22,944 nucleotides of DNA from Endothia cerciana (taxonomy: Eukaryota > Ascomycota > Sordariomycetes > Diaporthales > Cryphonectriaceae), in contig JALRMH010000113.1 in assembly GCA_026119935.1 (NCBI GenBank), positions 1 to 22,944 of the forward strand, written 5' to 3'. The notes below the pieces were generated by a model. That model searched no databases. It was not told the DNA's origin and saw nothing but the letters and a program-made list of their open reading frames with translations. Shown one piece after another: positions 1 to 10,231 of the stretch; the stretch's first letter is position 1; each line of letters opens with the position of its first letter. The position numbers were made by a program, and so were the translations under genes.

Positions 1-602
1 GTTGGTGTAACCCCAGCCCCACAACGAGCCCAACCACTTGCCCCACCACCCCCACCCCCCCCCCCCCAAAAAAAAAACGCCCCCTAAAAAAACCCACAAA
101 AAAAAAACCCCTGGGGTCCCCAGTGGGTGGCACGAAGTCGTAACACCTCGTGTCAGTGGCCATCTCGAGCATGAATGTAAGAACAGGGTGGCCCCATCCA
201 GCACAGGATTCACTTCAAGGTGAGGTCATTAGCCGGGCAAATGGAGGGTGAGCAGTCGCCGCTCCATGAGCCCGGACAGTGAGAACAGCTCATACTCCTC
301 CTCCACCCCTTTCTGGAGGCACGGTCCTAATCTCAAACGCCTCTGTGCGAGAAGGCTGTCTTCGTTAAAGTTCTAGGCTTACAGCATAGTAAAAACACCA
401 ACAGGCTGTCAGGAGGTTTTTGCTACTGTTGTTAAGATGCAATACTCGTGTGTAGACTTACCCCCGCGACTAAGTCACGGTGAGTAGGGGAGACGGGGTA
501 GGGAAGAACCCCCTGCCAGTCGACAGTTGCCCGTCGACAGTCATGATATAACATCATATGATGTTACCGTCGACGAGGTGTGGGGGTAGTACGGCAGCAA
601 GC

Positions 603-608
603 TGTGTG

Positions 609-650
<42 letters not shown>
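603..650. repeat. (GT)n microsatellite
   Basis: An almost perfect GT dinucleotide run of 48 bases with one C interruption. It explains the runs of Val-Cys and Thr-His seen in open frames across it, which should not be taken as protein. Confidence 0.95.
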
Positions 651-651
<1 letters not shown>

Positions 652-1825
652 TATATTACGGCCTGCCGAATGCGGTGATGGGCTGGTGGGACCGACAACG
701 CACAGAGATTATCGGGGTCTATGGGGACAACCCATGCAGGCCTAAACTTGCAGCCCCAAGTTGTCAGTTTCAACAACGGCCGGCCCTGTTGGTGGCGCAT
801 GTATGTGGCCGCCATCTCTTGGCGACCCAGATCGCTGGAAAGCTTGGCACCCACGAGCCTCATCACTAGATCGATCGATGCCCACAAGGGATGAGTATCT
901 GCCCCGGACCCCTACCTCTCCCTGGTGGTCCTGTACTCGAGCCGTCTTTAGGAAGGGTGCGTATAGCAAAGACAATCCCGGGCGGGGAGCACCGCTATAA
1001 CGGATGTAGAAGTTCCGCGGTAGCGAGTGTTGTAACCCGTTCCGCTGCAAGGAGCACGTTGGGATCGTGAAACGTGGAGCATGCGCAGGATATGTAGGCG
1101 ACAAGAGTGACTGATCCTGTGCCTGTCGCCCTCCCGAGGGCTCGCCACAGAGGTTTGCAGCGAAGATACCACGGTAGTATGGCGTTTGTGGTGTCTACCA
1201 GACCGAGTCGTCGCTGGTCTGTCTGCCTGGTCCGGAGAGGGCGGGTATCTATTTCTGGGGTGGTCGTCTCGAGTTGCGACACGGCTGGTCCTCGAATCAA
1301 AGCTCTTGACCAGACCTGTGATGCCCCCGGCCGATCATCGTTGATCAGGTTCAGGGTCGGCAGGTCGGCCACCAACCTCCACCCCCACAGTGTGAGGACG
1401 ACCCAGGCCGGCGTCGATAAAGAGTGGTGGGAAATGGCATATCTCGCATGCCCGCATGCCCCGTCCTCAGGTCAGGTCCCTGGGAGGTGGCGCTGCAGGG
1501 ACGCGCAAGCAGAGGGCTCCCTCCCCCCCTCCCTCTCCTTCGGTGCGCGCGCGGGTGACACTGGTAGATAGGTGATGGGCAGCAAAACCCTGCTATCGCC
1601 AATGGCCTTGCCCCGTGCTCGCTGTGGATCGTGCCGACACAAATTAGCGGGATGTGGACGACTGGCCGGGGGGGCGCAGCATCCTCCGTACTATGTAAGT
1701 GGCGCCCGCAGTCAAGATCTCGTAAACCAGTCTTGACACGGATGGGGGATCTCATGGAACTCGAGGCCTGTGCAGAGGCGCCGGTTTCAGCATTGAAGAG
1801 AAGGCTGTTGTCGCTGTGGGTGGGT

Positions 1826-1849
1826 GGATGGATGGATGGATGGATGGAT
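1826..1849. repeat. (GATG)n tetranucleotide repeat
   Basis: About six tandem copies of a GGAT-type unit. The complementary-type unit (ATCC) recurs at 5440-5463. Confidence 0.9.
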
Positions 1850-2589
1850 TTCCGCATTCAGCATTCTACAGGATGAGAAACTATCCGCTGGGCGTATGTA
1901 CTGTACCCGATAGCTATTTAGTAGTAGATTGATGCCTGGGCAACCGTCCCCGGCCCAGCAGCCCCAGCATGTGTCGACCCGGCTGGGTGATCCACTGGCC
2001 CACCTGCAGCCACAGCGCCATACTGCTGCTAAGGCTGCCCCGCTGCAGGGCCTGGATGAAGCTGCGCAAGCTCGAGGCCCTCCTTTCCCGGCGGCGCTGT
2101 GGCCTGGCCTGGCTCCACCGTCTATTTCGAGACCACACCCTTCCCCTGCCCAACGCCCAGGCCACCCGATATCTCGACCTTTTTTTTTTCTTTTCCCCTT
2201 CTTTTTTTCTTCTTCTCCTTCCTTTCCCTTCTAGGATCGCCCGTTGATCCTCTTGCCTCAGTTATCAATTTGTCTTGTAAACTTCCTGCCAGCGACCACC
2301 GACATAACCAACCCCCCCCCCCGCGCACTCCTCCGCCAGACAGCAGACCGCGCGAGCCCGCCGCGCATCCTCCCACGTCCGCGTCATCGTCCTACCAAAA
2401 GTCGCGACCACCGCGAACGATCTTGTTTCGAGGGGGGCACCGATCCCCTCTCTGCCCTCACCGGTCTCATATACAACAGCTGCGCGGTCGGGACTGGTCC
2501 ATGCCCGCGCCCCGGTAGAAGACTGCAGATATCACCATCGCGCCCGCGCCGGCGATCCGGCTCCCGCGGCGAACCTGGGCCAGCCCACC

Positions 2590-3827
2590 ATGCTCACCTT
2601 CAGGCGCGCCCTGATCGCGGCCGCGTTCTTCATCTCCGTCTTCTACATACTCACACGGTCACACGCCTCCCAGCCGCCGGAGGTGCTAGTCGACCGCCCG
2701 CCGCCCTCCGACAAGGTGCCAGACACGTCGCGGTACTCCACGACAACGGGCACCCCACCGGATCTGGGGGGGGACAAGGGCGGCGTGGGCGGCGTGGGCG
2801 GCAGCACTAATGGCGTGGCGGCACAGAAGCCGCTGCAGGACATGTCCAAGATGACGCTGGTCGAGAAGCTGGCGTACCAGCACCCCTACGACGTCGGGTC
2901 CAGGTTCCCCGCGTACGTCTGGCAGACGTGGAAGTACGGCCCTGCCGACGGCAAGTTCCACTTCCGCGAGGAGGAGGCGACCTGGACCAGGCTGCACCCG
3001 GGCTTCACCCACGAGGTCATCACCGACGACGTGGCCGAGAGCCTGGTCAAGCTTTTCTACGCGGCGGTCCCCGAGGTGCTCGAGGCCTACGACGCCCTGC
3101 CGCTGCCGGTGCTGAAGGCGGACTTCTTCCGGTACCTGATCCTGCTGGCGAGGGGTGGCGTGTACAGCGATATCGACACGACGGCGCTCAGGTCGGCGGT
3201 CGAGTGGATCCCGGAGAGCGTGCCGCGCGAGGCGGTGGGCCTGGTGGTGGGCATCGAGGCCGACCCGGACAGGCCGGACTGGCATGACTGGTACAGCAGG
3301 CGGATCCAGTTCTGCCAGTGGACGATACAGTCCAAGCCGGGGCACCCGGTCCTGCGGGAGGTGGTGGCCGCGATCACGGAGGAGGCGCTCCGGAAGAAGC
3401 GGACCGGCCTGTTGGAGGGCTTCAAGGACAAGAACGTCATCGAGTTCACGGGCCCCGCGGTGTGGACGGACGTCATCTTCGAGTACTTCAACGACGCGCG
3501 GTACTTCGACATGAGCACCAGCAGGGGCCCTATCGACTGGCACAACTTCACGGGCATGACGGCCACCAAGAAGGTGGGCGACGTCATCGTGCTGCCCATC
3601 ACGAGCTTCTCGCCCGGCGTGGGCCAGATGGGCGCCGGGGACTATGATGACCCGATGGCCTTTGTCAGGCACGGCTTCTCAGGTGAGCTTTCCCCTCCTA
3701 TCTCTGTCCCATGTCTCCCGCCCTGCTCCCGCACGGGAGAGCTCGGCTTGTTGAGGCGTGTTTTACTAATGCATCCCCGTAAACAGGCACCTGGAAACCA
3801 GACAAAGAAAGACATATCGGCGGCTAG
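2590..3827 (+). CDS. Och1-like alpha-1,6-mannosyltransferase (GT32)
   Basis: Golgi type II membrane glycosyltransferase expected to add alpha-1,6-mannose from GDP-mannose to N-glycan cores. Exons are 2590-3682 and 3787-3827; the 104-nt intron 3683-3786 has donor GTGAGC, a TTACTAAT branch-like site near 3764 and acceptor ACAG. Splicing gives 377 residues, usual for the family. Residues about 7-22 form a single hydrophobic signal anchor after a short basic N-terminus, followed by a Pro/Gly-rich stem to about residue 80. The catalytic domain contains the GT32 block ending GGVYSDID, with the metal-binding DXD motif at residues 194-196, preceded by LKADFFRYLILLA. The spliced tail reads HGFSGTWKPDKERHIGG, a typical Och1-family C-terminus; this supports the intron, because unspliced reading continues into repeat-encoded sequence. 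Start chosen from the first ATG with CACC before it and the hydrophobic anchor. The exact paralogue (Och1 or another GT32 member) is not resolved. Confidence 0.9.
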
Positions 3828-3847
3828 AGGAAGAAAAAGAACAACAT

Positions 3848-3885
3848 CAACAACAACAACAACAACAAGAAGAAGAAGAAGAAGG
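3848..3885. repeat. (CAA)n(GAA)n microsatellite
   Basis: CAA triplets followed by AAG/GAA triplets, starting about 20 bases after the mannosyltransferase stop, so probably in its 3' UTR. Confidence 0.9.
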
Positions 3886-4198
3886 ATCAAAAGAGAGACG
3901 CGTTCGGTGGGCTATCGTCTTCCGCTGAGACAGGGTCTCGGCGATCTCCTCCTCACCGCTCCGCCTTTTCCCTTGTCGTGTACACCTTTTTCTACGTCTT
4001 GCTTTCAGAAGCGCCGGGTTTTTTGAGTCAACTGCATGCGAATGGAGTTCCGGGGGGGGGGAAGGGGGGAAGGCGTTTAAAAACCAAAAGAGGGGGGGGG
4101 GGGCCTGCCTGCTAACCTCCCTAGTATCACACGCACCGTGATGGCAGTGAGCCAAGGAGGGGGGAGGAGGGCAGCGCAGGACACACGCACGTCGGGTT

Positions 4199-4258
4199 CT
4201 TTTTCTTCTTATTCTTCTTCTTCTTCTTCTTCTTCTCCTTCTTCTTCTTCTTCTTCTC
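4199..4258. repeat. (TTC)n polypyrimidine microsatellite
   Basis: About 60 bases of TTC triplets with few interruptions, complementary in type to the GAA repeat about 320 bases upstream. Confidence 0.9.
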
Positions 4259-5439
4259 CCCCTTTTTCTTCCTTCATAGCATGCATACCCAGTATTGATA
4301 GCGAGGGGCAAGAATAGACGTCGGGATCACCATGCCGAGCGAAGACCACCACCTCCACCCGATGTCGACACCTCATCCAGTCATACAAGGAAGCGTTGCG
4401 GGTGACGTGACGCCTTTGGGAGCCGGGCAAGCCAAGAAGAGCCCCGGTTGCCGCGTTCCGGGAATAGCCTCCCGGTCTTCTCTCCCCGGGGCCTACCTCC
4501 GTCCCCCGAGACACCAACGATCCGGGGAGGCAGTGGTCGTATCCGTGACTGCTTGCTCGTCATCTTCTTCAAACTATACATCGTAGCCGGGGAGACTACA
4601 TCGCACCTGGGGAGAAAGGGGGAAGGGGGAAGGGGGAAGGGGGGAGGGTTGGCCTTTGCCCGTCTGCGCATCACCATACCTGCCCGTGGCCGGCCGACCC
4701 GTCCTGCCCGCCGTAAGGTTTCCTACCTACACGTCCAACCCGGCGCCCGTCATCCTCAGCAGTCCTGGGGTATCGCCTCCCGGGGCGCTATCCCGCCCGC
4801 GATCCCGCCCGCGGGCCCCTCAGGCCCTGCCTCGCCAGGGGCCTACAGGTACCCAGCAGAAGCATACATATAACCATCTATACAGCCGAGAGAGGGTCTT
4901 TTGTCCGGTTTCCGGGGCCAGGTCCGACATCCTCCTCCGGGCGCCCTGATTTATAAGTACACTACCGTGGTTTTCGTGTGACGGGGCCATGCAGCTCCGG
5001 AGGCTTCGGCCAGCCACGGTGCACGGCCTGCGCGTGCACGGCCTGCAGGACGCAGGATGCGTTGGTCAGGCGGGCGGGGTGGATCTCCGCTGCGACGGTT
5101 TCTCGTGTACTGTTGGCTGGAATGTTGCAAGGTGTGCAACCGGCGGCAGAAGCGGCCCCCCGGCAAGATCTACTGTAGGTCAAACCCTGGAATTGGTGTA
5201 CTTGCAGACACGGACAGAGAGACCGCATTGTAAGCACCCCCCTTGCGTCATCGCGCATTCCAGAACCTCGAGGCACGGGGCACGGGGGTCGGCCACGGGT
5301 CTCGTCTCGACCCTCTCGGGCTGGCAGCTGGACGGCTAACTCTCTCTCTCTCTCTGCGAGCTGTGGAGGAGAGGGACCTTTGGGGTGTGGGCCCCGCAAG
5401 GGGGCGCTGGCGGCGGCATTCCCTGATATATCCTATCTT

Positions 5440-5477
5440 ATCCATCCATCCATCCATCCATCCGTCCTTCCATCCGT
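5440..5477. repeat. (ATCC)n tetranucleotide repeat
   Basis: Tandem ATCC units, degenerate at the right end. CCCT-type repeats follow at 5707-5731 and 6680-6706. Confidence 0.85.
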
Positions 5478-6378
5478 GCCCATTCCAGGATCGTCAGATA
5501 CTACTGCTGTCGCCTGGCGATATGACCCAGCCCGCCAACCCACCAAGGCGCATCCCCTGGATGGTCCATGGGCCTGGTGAAATGAACGTGCGTGCGGGGA
5601 CCCTTATCGTGTATTTGACGTCTGCGGACACCGCCTCGTGTTGCTGTCTGGAGAGTCATGTTCCCGTGGAAGATCGCAGTCCCCTGGACGGAGCGGCCCC
5701 AAAAGCCCTCCTCCCTCCCTCCCTCCCTCCCCAACGGCACCCATCTCCACTCAGCCTCGCCGGCCTCCACAGGCATCACCAACCTACCTTGTCGTGCGTC
5801 CTGGACCTGCCCATCAGCCAGCCGCCTTTTTAGGTCTTCCCCCCCCCCCCCTGAATGCCGTGGGCGCGGGGGGGTCAGGCGCTGTCCATCCCTGCCGGGC
5901 CGGCTCTACAACCCGACACAGAAGCACGGGCGGCATTGATGATAGCATCTGATCTGCCATACTGTATGTCCAAAATAGACCCGCATACCGCCCATGCGGA
6001 TCCACTGTACTTACTCTACACCATGAACAAGTTCCAGAGCGCTGCGCCAACCACACCCACTTACCATATCCATACCTACTACCCTCGACGGCCCGAGAAG
6101 GTGTGCTGGAAATAGAATCGCGTCAGCCCAACCCATCCTTCCCACCTTAAGTACGTCCTTGTTGATCCCGTGGGCAACGTTTCGAAACCGTCAGCATCCT
6201 GCGGGTCCATCCAGAGCCTGGCATCCAGAGTGGAACGCCGCCCCGCCGGTCAGCATGGCTCTACCTACGTGCCCAGCGCACCCCAGGCGATCCCCGGAGG
6301 GGCCCTACATAGGCCACCACACCCCCCCCCCCCCAAATTATCAGCCATCAGGTATCAGTCTGGACCACCGGCGGATTT

Positions 6379-6390
<12 letters not shown>

Positions 6391-6418
<28 letters not shown>
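6391..6418. repeat. (AT)n microsatellite
   Basis: About 14 AT dinucleotides after a T-rich lead-in. A second run of similar length lies at 9888-9912. Confidence 0.95.
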
Positions 6419-6421
<3 letters not shown>

Positions 6422-6792
6422 GTAATAAGGGCATAGGGCCCCTCGAGACTCCCAATCACTATACGACACCGCCCGCCCCCTCCTTCGGATCTTTCTTTGT
6501 CGTAGCCGATCCCCTCGCCAATCCTGAAAAGGATACCACCCACGAGGGCGACCGCTCGTGACGGACCACCCGGCCAAACACCCTCCCTGGCGGCCTTTAT
6601 ATTGTCGACCCTCGATTCCCCTTCTTCAACGACGCCAGGAGCAAGGAAGAGGGTTCCTATCCCCTCGGCCCTCGAGACCCTCCCTCCCTGCCTCCCTCCC
6701 TCCCTTCGTTGGCCTCATCCGCAACAGCCCAAGGGCGGGACAGGAACACGGCATAGAGGAACCCCCACTGGGGACCCAGCCCAGACGGCGAG

Positions 6793-9501
6793 ATGGCCTC
6801 ACAGGATGGCTCAAAGCACTCCTCGGCGTCGCGCCTGCCGTTCTTCTCGGGCCGGGCAAGGGATGAGAGGTCGGCCGACCGCGGGTCAGGGGAGAGGCCC
6901 CAGAGGACCGCAAGGTGGAGTTTTGGTGTCCTGAACGACAAGGAGACAGTCGAGGTCCCCGGTGAGTCCGGCTGGCCGGCCCTGAGAGGGGGAGGGAGAA
7001 CCTCAGGAGCACCCCTCGGCGAGGGGGGGGGGGGGGGCGGCTTCCGGGCCTGGGCACGAGGGCTGACATGTCTCAGGGTCGGTGCTGCTGCTCTCGAACC
7101 ACAAGAATGAGCCCCTCGGCCTGCGTAACGCGCCGGCTAGGACCTCACATTCTTCCCTTCCCACGGCAGCACCGCCCAGGCCGGTGCAGGCAGACGACAG
7201 GAAGAAGACCTCGGATGGCAAGATCATCCTGGAGCCGCAGCCCGAAGACTCGGCCAACGACCCGCTGAACTGGCCGACGTGGAGGCGGGACGCCGCCCTG
7301 CTGTCCCTGGGGCTGTACTGCATGGTCGGAGGTGAGTTCTCCTGCCCAGCCCATCCTCACCCGTGACTGGGGAAAAGGCCTGACGACTTGGCTGCCCCAG
7401 GTGGCATGACGCCCGTGCTGGCCGCCGGCTTCTCAAACGTTGCCGGTGACTATGGCGTGCCCGTCGCCAGGGTGTCGCTGACCACGGGGCTCTTCATGAT
7501 GGGCATGGGGGTGGGATCGGTCTTCTTCTCGCCCACGGCCATCCTGTGGGGCAAGAGGCCTGTCTACCTCTTCGGTGCCGTGCTTTTCATCGGGACCTCG
7601 TGCTGGTGTGCGGCTTCTCCCAGCTTCGGCTCCCTGATGGCGGCCCGCGTCTTCCAGGGCATCGCCGTCAGCCCCGTGGAATGCCTGCCGTCTGCGACCA
7701 TCGCGGAGATTTACTTCCTCCATGAGCGGTACGTGGCTCGGACCCCGGCTTGGGGTGATACCGGGGGGGAGGGGGCATTGGTGCGAGACATCACGGCCCT
7801 CGAGGCTTGCCGGTCAGGTCTCGAGGCGGGCGCGGACAACGTGCTCCCTGCGGCCGGGGCTCCACGAACGTGAACAACCTACTGACGAGACTCCAGCGCT
7901 TTCCGGATCGGGGTCTACACACTCCTCCTGCTCGGGGGCAAGAACCTGACGCCCCTGATAAGCGCGGCCATCATCCAGTCGCTGGGCTGGCGGTGGGTGT
8001 TCTGGTAAGGCAGCGCCGTCTTCCCCAGACGCCACCGCGGTGATCCTCCAGAGGGTTCAGGCTGATCGTTCCTTCTAGGGTCGTTGCGCTCATTGTGGCA
8101 CTCTGCGGCGTCATGCTATTCCTCTTCGTCCCAGAGACCTTCTGGGACCGGAAACCTATCCCTAGGCCGAGGGCACCTACCAGGCCCGGGGTGCTCTCCC
8201 GGCTGTCTTCAAAGTTCTCCATTCACGCCCGCCCGCACGCTGCGGATCATCACGCTCCCGAAACTCCGCTCGAACGGCCTCACAAGGGCGTGCACCCTGC
8301 GGCGGGCTCTGGACCAGAGCTCGTCAGGCATCAGGACCGTGCTCCACGGGAGGACCATCACGTCTCCTTCAGCCCGGCGTCGGAGGAGGAGACCAAGGGC
8401 CAGCCCCTGGATATTTCCGAGCCGGAGCCGGGCCAGGACGAGAACGAGAAGCTGGAGGTACCGGGCGGGCCGAGCCCGCTGGCTCCTGGACCTGCAGATC
8501 TACAACACGCCCAGGATCACCCTCCAAACCCCAACACCCCCGCCCCGCTGCTGCTCGCTCCTCATAACGCGGTGTCACCTCTCAGCACCCCCGCGCCGGC
8601 GACAGGCCGGTCCGAGCCCATGACGGCCCCCGTCAGCCGGACCTCCTCGCTCCGCAGCCACCCCCCGTGGGGCCATCACCAGGCCGACGGAGGGGGACGG
8701 GCAGCCGAGGCCGCCCGCAACACCTACTCGGGCCACTGGCGTCAGCGCGAGGCCAAGTCCTTCGTGCAGCAGCTCCGCCCCTGGCACGGCCGCCTCAACA
8801 GCGACAGGTGGCTCAAGGTCGCCATCCGCCCGTTCATCCTCTTCACGTACCCGGCCGTCCTCTGGTCCTCGGCCGTCTACGCCTGCTCCGTCGGCTGGCT
8901 GATCGTCGTCTCCGAGTCGGTGACGGTGATCTACCGCGAGAACTACTACCACTTCAACGCGCTGCAGACCGGGCTGATGTACATCTCACCCTTCATAGGC
9001 GGTGTGCTGGGCACGGCTGTCGCGGGCAAGGTCTCGGACATCATCGTCAAGGCGATGGCGCGGCGCAATGGTGGGCTGTACGAGCCCGAGTTCAGGCTTG
9101 TGATGGCCATCCCGGTCGCAGCCACAACGATCATCGGGCTGATGGGCTACGGCTGGAGTGCACAGCTGAGGGACCAGTGGGTCGTCCCCACCGTGTTCCT
9201 GGGCGTCATCAGCTTCGGCTGTTCGCTCGGCAGCACCACATCCATCACCTTCTGCGTCGACTCGTACAGGCAGTACGCGGGCGAGGCCCTGGTGACGCTC
9301 AACTTCAGCAAGAACATCTTCCACGGGCTGGTGTTCAGCTTCTTCGTGACCGGGTGGATCGATGACGACGGCGCCAGGTCCGTGTTCATCTGGATCGGTG
9401 TGATCCAGCTGGTCGTGCTGGCGTCGACAGCCCCCATGTTCGTCTTCGGGAAGAGGGCGAGGATGTGGACGATAAGGAAGAACCTCATGGAGAAGTTCTA
9501 G
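6793..9501 (+). CDS. MFS transporter, DHA1/Hol1-like, five exons
   Basis: Plasma- or organelle-membrane transporter of the major facilitator superfamily; the substrate cannot be read from sequence. Exons 6793-6961, 7077-7331, 7401-7728, 7897-8004 and 8079-9501 join in frame to 760 residues; introns (115, 69, 168 and 74 nt) have GT..AG ends and join as ETVEVPG/SVLLL, CMVGG/GMTP, HE/RAFRIG and WRWVF/W. The N-terminus is cytosolic, with EVPG and NDPLNW (about residues 117-122) as in fungal DHA1 proteins. Membrane segments start near residue 128. The motif-A-like GKRP is at 192-195. A very long polar loop of about 220 residues (310-531) separates the two six-helix halves; the second half opens with RPFILFTYPAVLWSSA and carries CVDSYRQYAGEALVTLNFSKN. 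The ORF ends EKF. The long loop is rich in Pro, His, Ser and charged residues. Start chosen from the first ATG that reaches the conserved exon 2. The family assignment is firm, the subfamily less so. Confidence 0.86.
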
Positions 9502-9630
9502 GTGGGCTTCGGAGGCGTCACGCACACTGGCGCACCCCGGCCTCCATGAGAGGACCTGTCGGGCAGCATTCTCGCTCTTGGGGCCACTCCGGTGGGGTGC
9601 GGGTGGCTCGCGTTCGAGCATCTTCATGAG

Positions 9631-9677
9631 TATTTTTTTTATTTTTTATTTTTTATTTTTTATTTTTTTATTTTTTT
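9631..9677. repeat. (ATTTTTT)n T-rich repeat
   Basis: Six to seven units of A followed by five to eight T, about 130 bases after the transporter stop; may be part of its 3' UTR. Confidence 0.85.
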
Positions 9678-9886
9678 CACCTTGGCTGTACAGGTGGGAA
9701 GGCACAAGCCTTGGCGTCTCACGGGATCTCACGGTTAGAAGGACAAGTCTGCTGGGAAAATCATGTCCATAGAGTCAAGCTCGGCTCGGCCGCAAGGCTA
9801 TTTGGTGGATCAGTCTGCGTTGGCCTCCAGCGCCAAGCAGTTGGGTATAGTTGAGATACCCACTCTGTTTAAAAGAATTAAAAAAA

Positions 9887-9887
<1 letters not shown>

Positions 9888-9912
<25 letters not shown>
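9888..9912. repeat. (AT)n microsatellite
   Basis: Twelve or so AT dinucleotides in the ELP6 upstream region. Confidence 0.95.
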
Positions 9913-9918
<6 letters not shown>

Positions 9919-10023
9919 GAAACGTCTCATTCGAGTGTGATTAACAACACCAGTATTGCGCCGGAGAAGGTAGAGGCATCGGTGATTGAAAAATATATAT
10001 ATATACATAAATATATAGATAAG

Positions 10024-10060
10024 TAAAAATAAAAATAAAAATAAAAATAAAAATAAAAAT
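10024..10060. repeat. (AAAAAT)n hexanucleotide repeat
   Basis: Six near-perfect A5T units about 170 bases upstream of the ELP6 start; possibly an A/T tract in its promoter. Confidence 0.9.
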
Positions 10061-10231
10061 CCAGCAGGAAGTGGTCGTCCGTACCGTTGCGACGGCACCG
10101 GGTAGCCTTCGCCCCGGGCGTTCCCCCCCCCCCCCCCCCGCCCAGTCTCAACACGCGAATTTTGACCCCGACACCACAAGCGCCTCTCGCTTCGCAGCCT
10201 TGACTTCTCGCTCACAACACGGAGGAACGAG

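Larger units (their letters stand above)
1..2589. other. Gene-poor left end with simple repeats
   Basis: I see no supportable gene here. Open frames on both strands are short, overlap one another, have no recognisable protein motif and are largely translations of repeats. The first 120 bases are runs of C and A. A GT microsatellite lies at 603-650 and a GATG-type tetranucleotide repeat near 1826-1849. A strong pyrimidine tract at about 2180-2233 ending in CTAG lies about 350 bases upstream of the mannosyltransferase start; it could be promoter CT-rich sequence or the 3' end of a 5'-UTR intron, which the sequence alone cannot decide. Confidence 0.6.
3828..6792. other. 3-kb gene-poor spacer rich in simple repeats
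   Basis: No gene is supportable between the mannosyltransferase and the transporter. Open frames are short, mutually overlapping and without family motifs on either strand. The stretch holds CAA/GAA and TTC repeats (3848-4258), poly-G tracts near 4052-4103, CT repeats near 5340-5355, ATCC repeats near 5440-5477, CCCT repeats near 5707-5731 and 6680-6706, poly-C near 5840 and 6330, and an AT repeat at 6391-6418. A small gene with many short exons cannot be excluded by eye. Confidence 0.55.
9502..10231. other. AT-rich spacer with stacked microsatellites
   Basis: This intergenic region lies between transporter and ELP6, both on the plus strand. It contains a T-rich (ATTTTTT)n run at 9631-9677, an (AT)n run at 9888-9912, shorter AT steps near 9991-10018, an (AAAAAT)n run at 10024-10060 and a poly-C run at about 10124-10139. 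The minus-strand open frame across it encodes alternating Phe-Tyr and Ile-Tyr from these repeats and is not a gene. Confidence 0.8.

Noticed and set aside
558..1857. Several overlapping frames of 100-168 codons on both strands
   Set aside because: They are mutually overlapping, include the GT repeat, and show no domain, signal or splice-supported continuation.
2686..3672. 328-codon minus-strand open frame
   Set aside because: It is the antisense shadow of the GC-rich mannosyltransferase exon; its composition (Arg, Val, His, Asp) has no family character.
3683..4026. Extension of the mannosyltransferase through its intron to 4026
   Set aside because: The extra tail is encoded by intron and CAA/GAA repeats, while splicing at 3683-3786 restores a typical Och1-family C-terminus.
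4095..4145. Faint resemblance of the minus strand to the GGAGGTTAG box of fungal 5S rRNA
   Set aside because: Only about nine bases agree; the flanking 5S stems and the rest of the gene are absent.
8084..8623. Second open plus-strand frame inside the MFS loop
   Set aside because: The chosen frame runs unbroken from helix 6 to helix 7, so the alternative is a GC-rich shadow; it is noted only as a reason to check for a hidden intron.
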